From the NCBI RefSeq assembly GCF_000711735.1, contig NZ_JONL01000008.1, forward strand, positions 62,001-126,000: a stretch of 64,000 nucleotides of DNA, read 5' to 3'. The stretch comes from Maridesulfovibrio frigidus DSM 17176 (GTDB taxonomy: Bacteria > Desulfobacterota > Desulfovibrionia > Desulfovibrionales > Desulfovibrionaceae). The notes under the pieces are model-generated. The model saw only the letters and a program-made list of their open reading frames with translations. It did no database searches and had not been told where the DNA came from. The position numbers were made by a program, and so were the translations under genes. Positions 34,201-50,500 of the stretch are shown here, piece after piece (the first letter of the stretch is position 1; each line of letters begins with the position of its first letter).

Positions 34201-37200
34201 ATGTTATGGGCGCAATTAGCCTAGGTAACCCCGTGATGTCCACGGAATGTATATCCTGTGGTCAGTGTTCAAATGTTTGTCCTGTCGGGGCTGTTAAGTA
34301 ATACTTAATTTTGTAGAGACTGACGTTAGCTAGTTATCAAATGTAATATATGGAGCTTTGATGAAATCTCAGGATTGTAAACCGCTTGGCCAGCAAGATC
34401 ACTGGAATGATCTTTTTGCGAAAGATGATGCGTTTTTTGGAGAATCAGCAAGTGAATTCGCACAGAATTCTCTCGAGATCTTTAAGAAGAATGGAGTTCG
34501 TTCTTTGCTGGACTTTGGTTGCGGTCAAGGGCGCGATTCATTTCTTTTTGCTCAAAACGGAATAGAAGTTACCGCTCTTGATTACTCTGAGTCCGCAGTC
34601 TTAAATATTCGTAACCGGGCTAAAAAATGCGGTCTTCCTTCTTTAATTAAGCCTCAAGAGCACGATGTCAGGAAAACTTTACCATTTGAAAGTTGTTCTT
34701 TTGATGTATGTTATTCACATATGTTGCTGTGTATGAACCTCACTAATTCTGAAGTTGCATTTGTTTTGCGAGAAATTCACCGTGTACTTAAGCCTGATGG
34801 TCTTGTTTTTTATTCTGTTCGGAATAATTTTGATAAGCATTTCAGAGCAGGAAAACATTTGTCTGATGATATTTATGAGATTGGAGGATTTGTTATACAT
34901 TTTTTTGATCAAGCAAAAGTGAATAACTTGTCAAAGGGATATGAGCTCTTAGATGTCATTCGCTTAGAAGAGGGTACGTTGCCGCGTGATTTGTTTTGCG
35001 TTCAAATGAAGAAGGGAGTTGCCCCCGATAACTGGGAAATAAATTTCAGACATGAAAAAGATAAACAAAACGTCAATATAAATAAAAATGATGGTTCATT
35101 TAAAAGTTCATTGGGCAAAACATGAGGGTCATAAATCTCCGCCTCAGTTGAGGCATAAAATCCACGAGCTTCTCAAGCTTAATCTCTAAAAAATATCTTT
35201 ACAGCGTGGTATGATCAAAGGGACGTTTTTTTTGTATGTGATGTATTCTTCTCCGTAAGCTTCTTCCAGCGCGTCTTCTTCCTGTGAGATTAATTTGTTA
35301 AATCTAAAATACGCTAATGCGGGCATTCCGAAGATCAACCACGCCTGCGACACAATTGCGATTCCTGTAAAAATGAAAAACATCCACCCAAAATAGAGCG
35401 GGTTTCTGACCAAGGCAAAAGTTCCTGTTGTCTCGAGTTTACCTTTCGAAACGGCTATTTTCATAGCTTTGCTTGATATGTAAAGAAATGCGATTCCGAA
35501 TCCCAGAAAAATCCCACCTATTATATGGAAGACCGCACTCGGCATAAAATTCATTAGAAACAGTTTTGGAGAAAAAATTGTCAGTAATATGGCTATTATA
35601 CCATAGATAGCTGTTGGCCTCATTATTCTAGGGCCGACTCCGTAATAAGTCATGCTTTGTGTTTTCATGGGAATCTTTTTTCCTCAAGTTTGAGTCACTT
35701 GCTTATTTAATTTTGAACTTTTCCTTCATTTAAAACGCCTTAACATACTTGAATACTCTTTTTGTTATGTCAATAATAGCAATGGTGGTATTTTAGTATT
35801 AGACTAATTTTTATTCAGAACAAATTGGGTAGAATACTAGACCATTAAATTGTGACTACTGCTCTATAAAACAGTGAACGGTGTACGCCTACTTTACTAA
35901 TTGTAGAGTTACAGACTAGATACTTAGTATATATTTTTGGCTGGTAAAAATTGAAGATTCGGGAGTATTAACATTGTCAGTTTGTACGAGTAGTTTACCT
36001 ATAGGGGTGTTCGATTCCGGCGTTGGCGGGCTAACTGTGCTTCGAGCTCTGCGTGAACTGTTACCTAATGAAAATTTCTTGTATCTTGGTGATACAGCAC
36101 GGGTTCCATATGGAACTAAAAGCCCGGAATCTGTGACCAAATATGCCTTGCAAGCCGGCGGGGCACTTGTTCGCGAAGGCATAAAAATGCTTGTTGTTGC
36201 TTGTAATACAGCATCTGCCGTTTCAATAGACGCTTTGGCTGCTGAGTATGGTCCGCTTCCGGTAGTTGGTGTTGTTAAGCCCGGCGCAGAGGCTGCGTGC
36301 GCAACTACCATCAATGGTAAAATAGCCGTCATTGCGACTGAAAGCACCGTAAATGGTGGAGCGTATCAGCGGACAATATGTAGTATGCATCCTGACGCTG
36401 AGATAATTGCTTATCCTTGTCCATTATTTGTGGGCCTTGCGGAAGAAGGTTGGGTTGAAGGTGAATTGGTAGAAGCTATTGTTGCTCGCTATTTGGAACC
36501 TTTGTTTGCCGCTTTCGGTGAAGTGGGGCCGGATACTCTTGTACTTGGCTGTACTCATTTTCCCGTGCTTAGGAAGGCAATTTCAAATGTAGCAGGAAGC
36601 GCAATAAGACTTGTTGATTCTGCTGAGACTACAGCGAGGACCGTGGAAAATATTTTAAGTGAAGCTAAAATTTGCAACACTGATAAGGATAAAGGGCAAG
36701 TTTCTTTTTTAGCTACGGATTCGGCACAGAGATTTGCTGCTGTTGGTGGATCTTTTCTTGGAGTAGAAATTGATACTAATGATGTCAGAGTGGTAGATTT
36801 GTAATAGCAATAGAAATATATTTTATATTATGCATCTCTTGCAAGATTTCTTTGTTTTTATATGGGATTTTATTATGCATCATTTCATTTATTCATTTAT
36901 AATAGTTTTTATTTTTACCTTGTGCAGCACTGCCGTTGCTCAGGGTGAAGTTGTTTTTGCCTCTGGTTCACCTCTTTCGACTTATCAATCGCGCGTTATT
37001 TATCCTCTTCTTAAGGAAGCTTTTAAGAGAAATGGGGTAGAATTTGATGCTAAAAGCTACCCTAGCCCAAGGTCTTTGCTTATGTCTAATTCCGGTGCTC
37101 TTGATGGAGAACTTCACCGCGTTTATAATTTTCACGAAGTGAGCGGAGGGCAGTATCCAAATCTAGTACGTATAGAATGCGATCTTTTATCCATTTATCT

Positions 37201-40200
37201 TGCGGTTTTTTCCAAGAATGCTGATGTTAAAATTGTTAATTGGGAACAGCTAGTCGGCTCTAAGGTTGGTTTTGTAAGTGGTAAAAAATATGCGGAGAGT
37301 TTTTTGGGTAAAACTTTAAAGCCCGAAAATATTATTCGCCAAAGTTCTGAACCCAACCTTTTTAAAATGCTTGCCAAGGGGTATATCGAATATGCCATTT
37401 CTGGGGGGCTTGAAGGGAAGCGTCTGGTGCTAAAACATCCTGATTTTCATGGAATTAAAGAAGTCGGAAAACTAAAAGAGACGAAAATTTACGCTTATAT
37501 GCATAAGAAACATGCCGCCCTCGCTGAAAAGGTGGCAATAACGTTAATTGAAATGAAAAAAGATGGGGCATTTAAGAAAATAGTTAATGAAGCACGACAC
37601 TCATATTGTGAAATCGAAGATTGTAAAAAGATGAATTGCACTTATGATTGTCTTAATTCCGACCTTGTCGATAAGGGCAACCTTTCTACTGACCCTATTC
37701 ATCCTAATCACTTTGCTCAATCTAACCATTCTGAATCTTCATCTCATTCCGATCAGTAGATTTAAATAAATAGCCCGTACACATCTCAACTAATTCATCA
37801 AATATTTTGTCATTAGGTACATCGGAATGTTCTAAAAAACAGCTGTGCATAGTTTCTTCAATAGTCCTTGTCACAAGCTTTGAAGCAATCTCTATGTCTT
37901 TTACTTTTATTCTATCTCCGCAATTTTCAAGTATTGCTTCAACTCCTGTCTGAAATGAGTCTGTGATGCTCTTATCTAGTTTGGCCATTTCCGGTTCGCG
38001 GTTTTTGAGGGCCAGCATTTCTCTATGTAATTCTGTTGAAAGTGTATGCGCTTGAATTGCAGAATCTACCATATGTTTAACTATTTCATGGCTTGATCCA
38101 GACAAAGGGGCTTCTTCTGAGATCCTTCCGTAGATCCCTCTTATTATGCTGCTGCCGTATGCCTGCGCAACCTGAATAAGTAGATCTTTTTTGTCTTCAA
38201 AATAACCGTAGAATGATCCCACCGAAACTCCAGCCTCTTCTGTAATTTCAGCGATACCAGTTTTGTGGAATCCTTTTTCTGAAAACCGTTTCATGCCGGC
38301 AACGATTATTTTGCGCTTCTTTTCTTTACTTCGCCTTTGAATGGGATCTCTAACCATTGGATTTTCTCCGGTAGTCCGTGTGACTTTTATGAACAGGTTC
38401 ATAAAATTAGCTTTTTTAATGAATAATAATTCATATTCATATTGTCAACAAATATGAATTTATATTCATATTGTGATGTAGAAAGAGTTTCAGGAGGAGT
38501 TAGGGCGTAGAAAGGGGAAGTTAAATCAGGCTGTCGTGGACGGGGTAGGGATGAATTTGATGTTAATTTCATCCTTAATGCTGTCCATAAATTCGTTGAA
38601 TTCTCTTTCCTGATGGGGGCTATAGCGTAGCATCAGTACTCCTTTGAATCTATCAGCAACTGTAAACATGGAAAGGTTGTCCATTGCTTCAAGCAGGAAT
38701 CTGAATATAGCAATATCCGCCGGCGCTATCTGAACATAAACGCGGCTGGAAAATTCAGGTGGAGCGGGTAGTGGACGCGGGCGTGGTTTTCTTTTTTTAC
38801 GGGCCATATTTTAATCTTGAAGAATATTATGAGGTTTAGGACTTGTATCAAAAGCAGGGTTCCGGGGAACCCTGCGGAAATTACATTATTTTGTAGCCAT
38901 CTTCTGTGATGAGAACCATGTATTCCCAGCGTATTCCACCCCAATCTGGGTAATACAATCCCGGCTCGATGGTGATAACCATACCTGGTTTGAGTTCACC
39001 TGTTGCAATAGGGCTGACGCTCGGCTGTTCGTGTGTTTCAAGGCCGATGCCGTGTCCTAGAGAATGGGTGAAATACTGTTCTACTTCATACTTTTCAAAG
39101 ACCGCTTTTGCTGTGTGGTATGCGTGCTTAATTGGAAGGCCGGGTCGCAATACTCGGATTGCCGCCATTTGTGCTTCCTGAACTTGATCACGTACAGTTA
39201 AAAAACGATCAGAAGGCTTGTCGCCAATATAGAATGTTCTGGTCTGGTCCGAACAGTAATCGCCAAGTCTGCAACCCATATCAATGAGAACAAGCTCGCC
39301 TTCACGAAGTTTTGTGTCTCCGGGAATTGCATGCGGCAGTGCGGCATTGGGGCCGACGCCTACAATGGAAGGAAATGATAGCTCAGAAGCACCGTTGTTG
39401 CGGAAAAGCTGTTCAAGTTCCCATGAAATTTCAGCTTCAGTGCGACCTTCCTGAAGTTTAGGCTCTATCAGCTCATATACTTTATGATTAAGAGCGCAGG
39501 ATTTTTCCATCAGCTCAATTTCATCAGCATCTTTAATAAGACGAAGTTGTTCAACCAAACCTGAAACAGGCTTAAGCTCGCAAAGTTCGTTTAGTTTTTC
39601 GTGCTCGAAAATATTAATAGACTTAGGATCGTAGGCCAGCGCAGAAATAGAATTAGATTTAAAGAAATTTTTGAGCGCATCGAACTTGCGTCCGGAATAG
39701 ATAAAAATATCTTCTTCGTTCCATAATCTGCGTGCTGCGTCTAAGTACCTTGGGTCTGTAAGAAGGAAATCTTTTCCGTCAGGGCAAATGATAACCCATC
39801 CAGCGGTTTCGTTGCATTGCGGGTCATGAAGTTCAAATCCGCTGAGATAATAACGGTTTGCAGCAAAATTTACCAATAGAGGAGGGAGTCCACGGTCTTT
39901 TAGACGTTTGCGGACTCTTTCCCGCCTTTGTTCGAAAGTGGCGGCAGATATGGTCATGTGATTAACTTATCCTGTATGTGGTTTCGGGCTTACCGTTTAT
40001 CATTCTTTCAGCCCATTCTACGCCCTGCATTACAGAATGGTCCATGTTTGAAACTTCATATTTCCAGCCACCGAAGCGGCCTCTGGAAAATATGGACATG
40101 GATTCAAGAGCAGGTTGCAGAATCTGTAACGCTTCATCGCGTTGCAGGCAAGGGATAGGGTAACCGTAATCCACATTTATGGACCAGCGGGAAATTATAT

Positions 40201-43200
40201 CTTTTCTATCTTCTTCAGTGATCATTGTAGTGTTTACGAGGCCATCTTCAACTTCGCTAAGCACCTGATCATGGTTAATTTTTTTATGATTAGAATATGA
40301 AACTTCGCACATAAGCGCACGTCCAACACCTGAAACAGGTGTATTATTCGGTGAGTAGTTGTGAAAGTTTGTCACACGGTAAAATGGACTGTCATCATCA
40401 GGGAAGTACATCCAGCAACGGGTGTCTTCTTTAGAGGTCGATAGCCCTATTCCTGCAACTACTACGCTGTTATGTTTTAGCATATTTGCTGCATTGATGA
40501 GGTCTTCAGATGGTTTGTTCAGCCATTGTTTAACTAGAATATCTACAGGTGCAGTGGACAACAAATATTCATATTCATAAGTATTGCCTTGGGCATCAGT
40601 GAGAATTTTATTCTTATGGTCAATGGATGAAACGCAAGTATTGTATAAAATATTGCTGCTGATTGTCTCTGCCAACTTCTTATAAATTGAACCTGTACCG
40701 CCCTTAAGAGGGAATCTAAATTTATTGTTAGGGCCCCAAGACAGGTGATCCTGCTCGAGAATAATGTTTTTGAGCACTGTTTTAAGATCAACAACGCTTA
40801 CACGCTCACCAATCCACGAAAATGACATCATTTCAGGGTAAGTCGCCCATACTTTATAGTTATATGGCAGCATGAAATATTTTGCGATTCCCGCACCGAA
40901 GGTATTGTTAATCCACTCGTAAAAGTTTGCAGGAGTGTCTTCCGAGCGAACTCCGGGAAGAAGTCCTCGCACACATTTCCATTTAATCTGGTTAGGTAAG
41001 TGTCTTATATTATTTTGGAAAGGGTAAGGAACCCACGTTTTGACGGAACGCACCCATGATTCACGAAGGTGTTCCAGATATTCATCCATAAGAATTTCAG
41101 CAAGAAGATCGTCATAATATTCGTAATGGGAAAAGACTACATGTCCGCCAATGTCCCATGTGAACCCCTTCTCGTCGGTAAAACTAGACGCAAGTCCACC
41201 TGCATAGGAATTTTTTTCCAGAATAATGAAGTCTTTTTCGCCTAGTTCCATCAGCCGTCTAGCAGCTCCGAGACCCGTTGGACCCGCGCCGATTATAGCA
41301 TACTTTCGCTTCACAGGAATATCTCCGTCTAATTTTAGTATAATTAGAGAATGTAAAGCAATGAATATGCCAGTGTGATGTCACGTACCTTTCTCTTGGC
41401 CGTAACAAGTTTGTAACTAAGCTCGTATAGACCCTTCTTCAACGACAAAGAAAACTGACTAGGTAACAACGTGTCAGCAAAAAATTTAAATTTGGAGGAA
41501 GGAAAATGAAATCTAGAATTATCGCCTTAGTTTCTATTATGGTTATGGCGTTTACAGGATCAGCATTTGCTGGATCAGTACAAGTCAAAGGTTCAACAAC
41601 TGTTCTTCCGTTAATGCAGAAATCAGCTGAAACTTTCATGTTAGCTAATCCATCTACTTCGATCTCTATCTCTGGTGGCGGATCAAGTAACGGAGCAAAA
41701 GCTTTAATCGATGGCACTACCGATATCGCAATGATGTCACGTGACATGAAACCTGCTGAAATTCAGAAAGCGACAGACAATGGACGCGCTCCTGTCCAGT
41801 TTATTGTAGCTCTTGATTGCATCGTTCCTGTTGTTAATCCGAACAACCCCGTTTCAGGGCTCAGCAAAGATCAGCTCTTCGGAATTTATACCGGCAAAAT
41901 TAAAAACTGGAAAGAAGTTGGCGGCGATGACTCTCAGATAGTTGTAATCTCTCGTGACACTTCATCTGGAACTTACGATTGCTGGAAGAGCAAAGTCATG
42001 AAGAAAGACGGCAAAAAGCACCGTGTATTTCCTGGGGCGCTTCTTCAGGCTTCAAACGGCGCTGTTGCACAGGCTGTTTCTAAAAATAAAAAAGCAATTG
42101 GTTATGTCGGTCTTGCATACTTGAATAAAGAGCTGAAAGGTATTGAAGTTCAGGGTGTTGCCGCATCAGTTGCTACTGCAAAAGATAAATCCTACCCAAT
42201 CGCCCGCGGTCTTAATATCTACACTCCCGGCGAACCAACCGGTGAAGCAAAAGCTCTTATCGACTACATGATGAGCCCCGCAGGTCAGACTCTTGCTGCT
42301 GACACAGGGTTCATTCCAGTAAAATAGTACTATTGATACTAAAATGCCTGATTATGGATCTTCGGGAGGTGAATTTCTCCCGAAGATTTTTCCGCCTCAA
42401 TTGTTCGTGGTTGATTGAAATTGCATTACTAATTTTCTTTATATCAGGGGAATGCTCGTGATTACGTCTCGAAACATCTGTGTTTTCTTAATAACCCTTG
42501 CGATAGCTAGCGGGGGTTATGCCTATAAACTTTCAGGATTAACCGAAGCGGAACAGATCTTTATTTATTCCACTGATAAGGTCGCGCAAAGGGGCGATTA
42601 CTCGATGAGCACGGTTGGAGCGTTAAAGAAAGTTATGATGCTTTCGACTCACGAAATAGCTGAAACTGTGAGTGAATCTAAACTTACACAGGCGGAAAAA
42701 GAGTCTAAAGTAAAGAGTCTTACTGACAGCCTGAACGGTATTTATGCATACGTTCGCACTGACAGAGACGTGATGAGCAAAAGTAAAGGTAAGGATAGCA
42801 ATCTTCTTTTAGCTGCTGTTACTGAAAGTGTTCATAATATTATCGCGTCAAGATCCAGTGGCTGGTATATTTTCAGTATTATACTTGGCTTAGGTGGAGC
42901 CGTCATATTAATCCTTAAAGCATTAAATCTCGGACGCCGTTCAACAGAACGTTTGATTCATTCATTTTTCCTCGTAACAGCATTTACATCCATATTGGTT
43001 CTGTTCTTAATTATGGTGTTCTTATTTGTTGAAGGATTACCAGTGTTTAATTTCGTATCAGTGAAAGACTTTATTTTCGGATTTGAATGGTATCCGACGG
43101 ATGAACCTGCTGCTTTTGGAATTTGGGCTCTGATTGTCGGTTCTGGTGCTGTTACATTATTATCTTCCCTCATTGCCATTCCGCTGGGCGTGATGACTGC

Positions 43201-46200
43201 GATTTATCTTGCTGAAATTGCACCTACGAAAATTCGCGACATTGTGAAGCCCGCAGTTGAAATGCTGGCAGCTCTACCGTCTGTCGTTATCGGTTTTTTC
43301 GGAATGGTCGTAGTTGCTCCTTTTCTACAGGATACATTTGATATTGCGGTGGGCTTAAATCTCTTTAATGCCTCTGTAATGCTGGCATTTATGGCTGTTC
43401 CGACAATAACAAGTATTTCTGAGGATGCTCTTTATTCGGTTCCTCCTGAACTCAAAGAAGCTTCCCTCGCCCTCGGTGCAACGCATTGGCAGAGCATATA
43501 TAAAGTTATGATACCGGCTTCATTGTCCGGGATATCAACGGGGATTATTCTTGGAATGGCCCGCTCCATTGGTGAGACTATGGTTGTGTTGATGGTCGCT
43601 GGGGGCGCTGGCCTTTTGCCTGGATCGATTTTTGATCCTGTAAGACCTATGCCTGCATCAATTGCCGCAGAAATGGGAGAAGCTCCATTTCATAGCGAGC
43701 ATTATCACGCATTATTTGCCATTGGTATGGTCCTGTTTTTATTCACCATGGTTTTCAATCTGATAGCTGATCATGTCGCTCACAAGTATACACAAGTCGG
43801 CTCGGCAACTCTGTAGCGAGAGAAGTTAACAACATAAAGGGAATGAATGGGTACAAATAATGAGTAATTCTGCAGATACGATAGAACAGGTGGATTCGAT
43901 GCTTACAGCTGAAGGTAACAGGAGTGAACAGATGCCTCATGGCGGGTCTGGTAACTACGCAATGCGCGAGAGAATTCAGAAGGTAGTATTTTTGCTATTT
44001 AAGGGCGCAGTCGCAATAAATGGATTGGCACTATTGATTATTTGCGGGTTCGTTCTTTATTACGGTCTACCGGCTATGAGCTGGGAGTTTCTCACTGAAA
44101 ATCCAAGAAATTCAATGACTGAAGGCGGTATTCTGCCTTGTATCGTCGGGACTATAGTCCTTAGTTATGGCGCACTGATGGTTGCGCTCCCTTGGGGTAT
44201 CGCAACGGCGATTTACCTTAATGAATATGCGACATCTCCAAAATTGGTAAGAATCCTCAGACTTGGCATTAACAACCTTGCCGGTGTTCCTTCAGTAGTA
44301 TTCGGTCTTTTCGGACTGTCTCTTTTTGTTACTGTCATGGGTATGGGCGTGAGTATTCTGGCCGGTGTTTGCACTCTTGGTGCGCTGGCTCTACCTCTTG
44401 TTATCGGGGCATCTGAAGAAGCACTTCGCTCAGTCCCGCAGACATATCGTGAAGCCTCACTCGGCCTTGGCGCAACTAAGTGGCAGACTATTTACAGAGT
44501 AGTTCTTCCCGCAGCTCTTCCGGGTATGCTGACAGGGGCTATATTGACTCTTTCAAGAGCTGCTGGCGAAACGGCAGCAATTATGTTTACCGCCGCAGTT
44601 TTCTTTACACCGGACATGCCAGCATCCCTTTTTGATGATGTGATGGCTCTTCCATATCATATATATGTACTAGCGACTGCCGGGACAGAAATTGAGAAGA
44701 CGAGGCATATTCAATATGGAACGTCTCTTGTGCTGATTACTTTGGTTCTGGGCATGAATATGGTTGCTATATACATTAGAGCCAGAATGCAGAAAAAAAT
44801 GGCAAGATAAACTTCACCGCATCTATCCATTTTTAAATGAAATTTTTTCTAGATTTAGAAGATACTCTTTCATTGGAATACCTGAACCGCTGAACCCGCC
44901 GATCTTTTCTCCGGCCGCAAGTACTCTGTGGCACGGAATAATCAATGGAAATGGATTGTTAGCCATTGTGGTTCCGACTGCTCTGGCTGCGCGTGGTGAG
45001 CCCGCCAGTTTGCTGAGATCTTTGTAGGAGGTGGCTACTCCCCATTTTATCTCTTTTGACAGGGCTTTTAGGACTTGCTGTCGAAAAGGAGTAAGCTGAG
45101 AAAAATCGAGAGGAAGATCGGGCCATTCAACTTTTTCACCGCGTACATATTTTGCAAGTTTGCTCTGAATCTTAAGCGCATAAGAGCTGAGGTTCGGATC
45201 TGATTCGCGGCTGTCTGCCCAGTTAAGCTTAATTTTGCGGATCATGCCATCCTGCCAGAATAGCCGAATGCAGATATCTTCTGCTGCAATAAACTCTGTG
45301 TGAAACATGTTATATTTTCCTTTCTCTTCCGGGCGGCATGTGATCCGGACCAAACCATTCTGGAGGACTCTCAGGCGCGTCTTCTCTGGCTTTACCTTGC
45401 CATAGATCATTGTTTTGGAACATCATATCAATTGCGTTCTGAACGTTTCTTTTATGTTCAATCCAGTCCGGTGCAACCAGTTCACCCGGAGTCGGGTCTG
45501 CATTCATTCGATGAATCACAATATCGGGCCGTAGGATGGATATGGCCGCTTCGAGCATTTCGAGATATTCAGCCATAGAAAAAGGTATGAATTCACCCGC
45601 ATCATACATTTTCTGAAGTGGTGTGTCGTGGCTGACATAAAGATTGTGAAACTTAATGCCTGAGACGGGCAGCGCATTAATGAATTCAACTGAAGCAAGG
45701 AAGTCTTCCTTCGTTTCACCGGGCAGACCAGCTATTATGTGGACGCAAACTTCTATTCCGAAAGAGTCAGCTAGTTTTACTGCATCTGCAAAGCATTTAG
45801 CGTCATGCCCTCTATTGATACGGGCGAGGGTTGCATCATTGGAGCTTTGCAAACCAAGTTCAAGCCACGTTTCTTTAAGGTTCAAATCTTTAATAAGCTG
45901 TAGTTTTTCGCTATCAATGCAATCTGGGCGAGTGCCGATGCATATCCCTGTTAATCCCGGAAGATTACGGATTTTGTCAAGCGCACACTTAACTTCTTCT
46001 AAGGTTCCATAAGTGTTGGAGTAAGACTGCAAATAGGCTAGAAACAGTTTTGCGTTGTATAGTCTTGTAAATTTTTTAGTCCAGAAATCCCATTGCTGAT
46101 CGACCGGCATGGATTGCGAATGCATACCGGACCCTGATCCAAGAGGATTGCAGAATATGCATCCTTCGGTGGATATTTTACCATCTCGGTTGGGACATGA

Positions 46201-46515
46201 GAAACCAAAATCAAGAGGTACTTTCTGAACCCGCTTGCCGAAATTTTGTCTAAGCCTGGCGGCAAGTCCGTAAAAACGATACATCGAAGCTCCTTTTTAT
46301 GAGGAAGTCTGTTTGCTTTTGATAAATAATATCTAATTAAATTAGTATATACAGTGGTTTATGGCTTTAGGGTAGTAGTTGTCATAATTGGTGTAATATG
46401 TTGCCTGTAGTAATATCTTCTGCTAGTTAATACCTAGGAATTTCTTTTTATATAAGAAAAGTAAGCGTCTGTTGCGGCGTTATTTGAATCACATTTTTTT
46501 TGGAGTTTCCAGTAG

Positions 46516-47556
<1,041 letters not shown>

Positions 47557-50500
47557 TAACTTCTATTGCTTTGCGGTGGACTAGCAGAGATTGCATTTTT
47601 CTTTGCTAAAAGCATAGTTTTACAGGTTTTGTCCGTAAAACTATGCTTTTAGAAAGATGCATTGTTGTGTCAGTCGGCCTCTTTTTTTGTTTGGCACAAT
47701 CTCCATTTAAATAAGCTAGAGGATTAGTTTGAAGCTCAAGCGTACCGCTATAGCCCTCATTGTAGGTTTATTCATCTACCTCAGTCTTTACTCGTGGAAT
47801 CTGCAGTCAGGTAAGCTTGACCGTTTAGCTGACTATACAGGACTTGAAATTGTCAAATGGGTTATGTGGCCCGGAGAATGGGTACATGATCGCTCTGTAG
47901 ATTTCTGGGACAGGTATATTTATCTCGTAGGTTTAAAGCAAACTAACGACCAGTTAAGTTCGCAAAACGATTTGATGCGTCTAGAAATAATGACGCTTAG
48001 AGAGAAAGCAGAAGAAGCTGGCAGGCTTCAAACGCTGCTTAAATTTTCGCCCGTCGAAGGATGGTATGTCGACGGAGCTAGAGTTATTGCTCACAGAATG
48101 GGTCCTTCCGCCGCATTAGACTCAATTATTATCAGTAAAGGATCTGTTTCGGGTGTTTTGCCTGACACTCCTGTCCTGACTCCTCTCGGCATTGTCGGCA
48201 GGGTTGTCCAGCCTGGCTTAAGTGCTTCAAAGGCGATGCTGATCACAGACCTCAATAGTAGAATTTCAGTTCGAGGACAGCTTCACAGGTCCACCGGATT
48301 ATTGTCCGGAACTGGTGAAGGGGAAACTCTGAACGTTAAGTATATGAAGCTCAATGCGCCTGTCTCAGAAGGTGAGATTCTCGTGACATCAGGGCTTGCA
48401 GGGCTTTACCCTCCCGGTCTTCCTGTTGCGAAGGTTGCATCTGTAGAACGCTCAGATATATCATTATTTTTAAAAGTAGAAGCTGTTCCGATGGTGGATA
48501 TGGAAAATACAGAAGAGATTCTTTTGCTCCATAGAAACGCGACGTCTAGTCCAGCTTCGAACTCTACATCTGCGGATGGGAACTAATATGTTGTCTGTCG
48601 TATGGTGGACCCTTTTCACCGTTGCCGGTATATGGGCGCAAAGGTTCGTGCCGGGGGTGGATTTTTTGGCTCCGGGTCTTTTGCTGTGTATTCAGCTTGA
48701 GCGGAAAACTTTATTTTTTTGGCTGCTTATTGTCTGGACTCTTATACAAGAAGGACTTGGCGGACTTCCGTTTGGCTACTCAATATTGTGGTATTCTTCC
48801 ATAGTTGCTTTATACCGCTGCGGGGCAATGTTCTTCGATGTTCAGAGCCTGATGTTTGCAATTCTTTGCGGAGCCGGGCTTGGTTTATTACATCCTCTTC
48901 TTACAGGTCTGATGGCGGTTCTTGCAGATATGCAGTGGACGGCTGATCGCTATTTTTTGGAAGGGGTTCTGCAATTTCTTATATTCCCGCTCGAGTGGGC
49001 TTTTCTCAAATATATCTATCCGGAACGGTTGAAGCATGAGTTCTCTGCATGATTCAAAATCTCAGCAGCCTCCTAAAACAGGTTTGCTGCTGCTGCAGGG
49101 GCTTATACTCTTGCTTTTCTTTATTTTCGCCTTGCGATTTTGGTTTCTACAAATTCATAAGGGAATTTATTTCGAAGAGCAGGCCAAAAACAACCAGCTT
49201 CGGCAGGACAGACTTTATGCTCCGCGCGGATTAATCCGAGATCGTGAGGGCAAGCTTCTCGCGCTTAATGAGCCTGCCTATGCGCTGGGTCTAGTTCGTG
49301 AGGATTGCAAAGATCTTGATGCTACTATGCTTACTGTCTCTAAGTGGACTGGTGTGGATCTGGCAAAACTTAAAGACGTTTTCAAAAAATCCCGCAAACG
49401 CGTTAAGCCCTTTGAGCCTTTAATACTCATTCCAAATTTGACCTTTAAACAGGTCGCCATAATTGAGGCTAATGCGTTGCATTGGCCGGGCCTTGAGGTT
49501 GTTGTCCGCTCCAGACGGAAATATTTGCAAGGGCCTTTGTTGTCCCACGTGCTGGGCTATGTTGCTGAGTCCACAGAGGCAGAGCTTGAAGCCGATGAAG
49601 GTCTAGCTGTTGGCGATTTTACCGGCAAGCAGGGCCTTGAGTTTATGCTCGAAAAGAGATTTCGTGGCGTAAAGGGGCGTAGGCAGGTAGAAGTTGATGC
49701 CACTGGCAGACGTTTGAAAGAGAGAATTTTAAATCCGCCAGTTGCGGGTGAAGATATAGATCTTTCCATCGATATAGAACTTCAAACGCTTGGTGGAAAG
49801 CTTTTGGAAGGTAAGGCCGGGGCAGTAGTGGTCATGAACCCGGATAATGGTCAAATATTGGCTTTTGTCAGTGCTCCATCATACGATAATAATTTATTCA
49901 CCACCGGTTTTAGTCGCAAAGATTGGGCGGAGTTACAGAATAATCCAATGCACCCTTTGCAAAATAGAGTCATTCAGAGCGTGTACCCTCCGGGGTCTGT
50001 TTTTAAACTGGCTGTAGCTGCTGCAGGGCTCCATTACAATGTAATTAATCTTAAAGAAACAGTTCATTGTCCCGGTTTCGTAAAGCTCGGAAAATACGTT
50101 TTCCGCTGCTGGAAAAAATATGGGCATGGTGATGTAAATATGGAGCAGGCTCTGGTTCAATCCTGTGATGTTTATTTTTATAAACTCGGAATGAAGCTCG
50201 GAGTTGATCGCATTAGTGAATTCGCTTTTAAAGCTGGTTTTGGAAAGAAGACAGGTATTTCTTTGCCACATGAAAAGCCCGGTCTTATTCCGACCCGGGC
50301 ATGGAAACGTAGACGTTTCGGAGAGATTTGGCATCCGGGAGAAAATTTAAATTTCGCTATCGGACAGGGATATACCCTTACTTCGCCTTTACAGGTGGCT
50401 AGATTCATTTCCTCTGTTGTAAATGGGGGCCGGTTGCTGAGACCGCAACTTTTGGCGGGAGAGCCCGCTGAAGAGCAAGGACGTCTGCCCTTAAGTGATG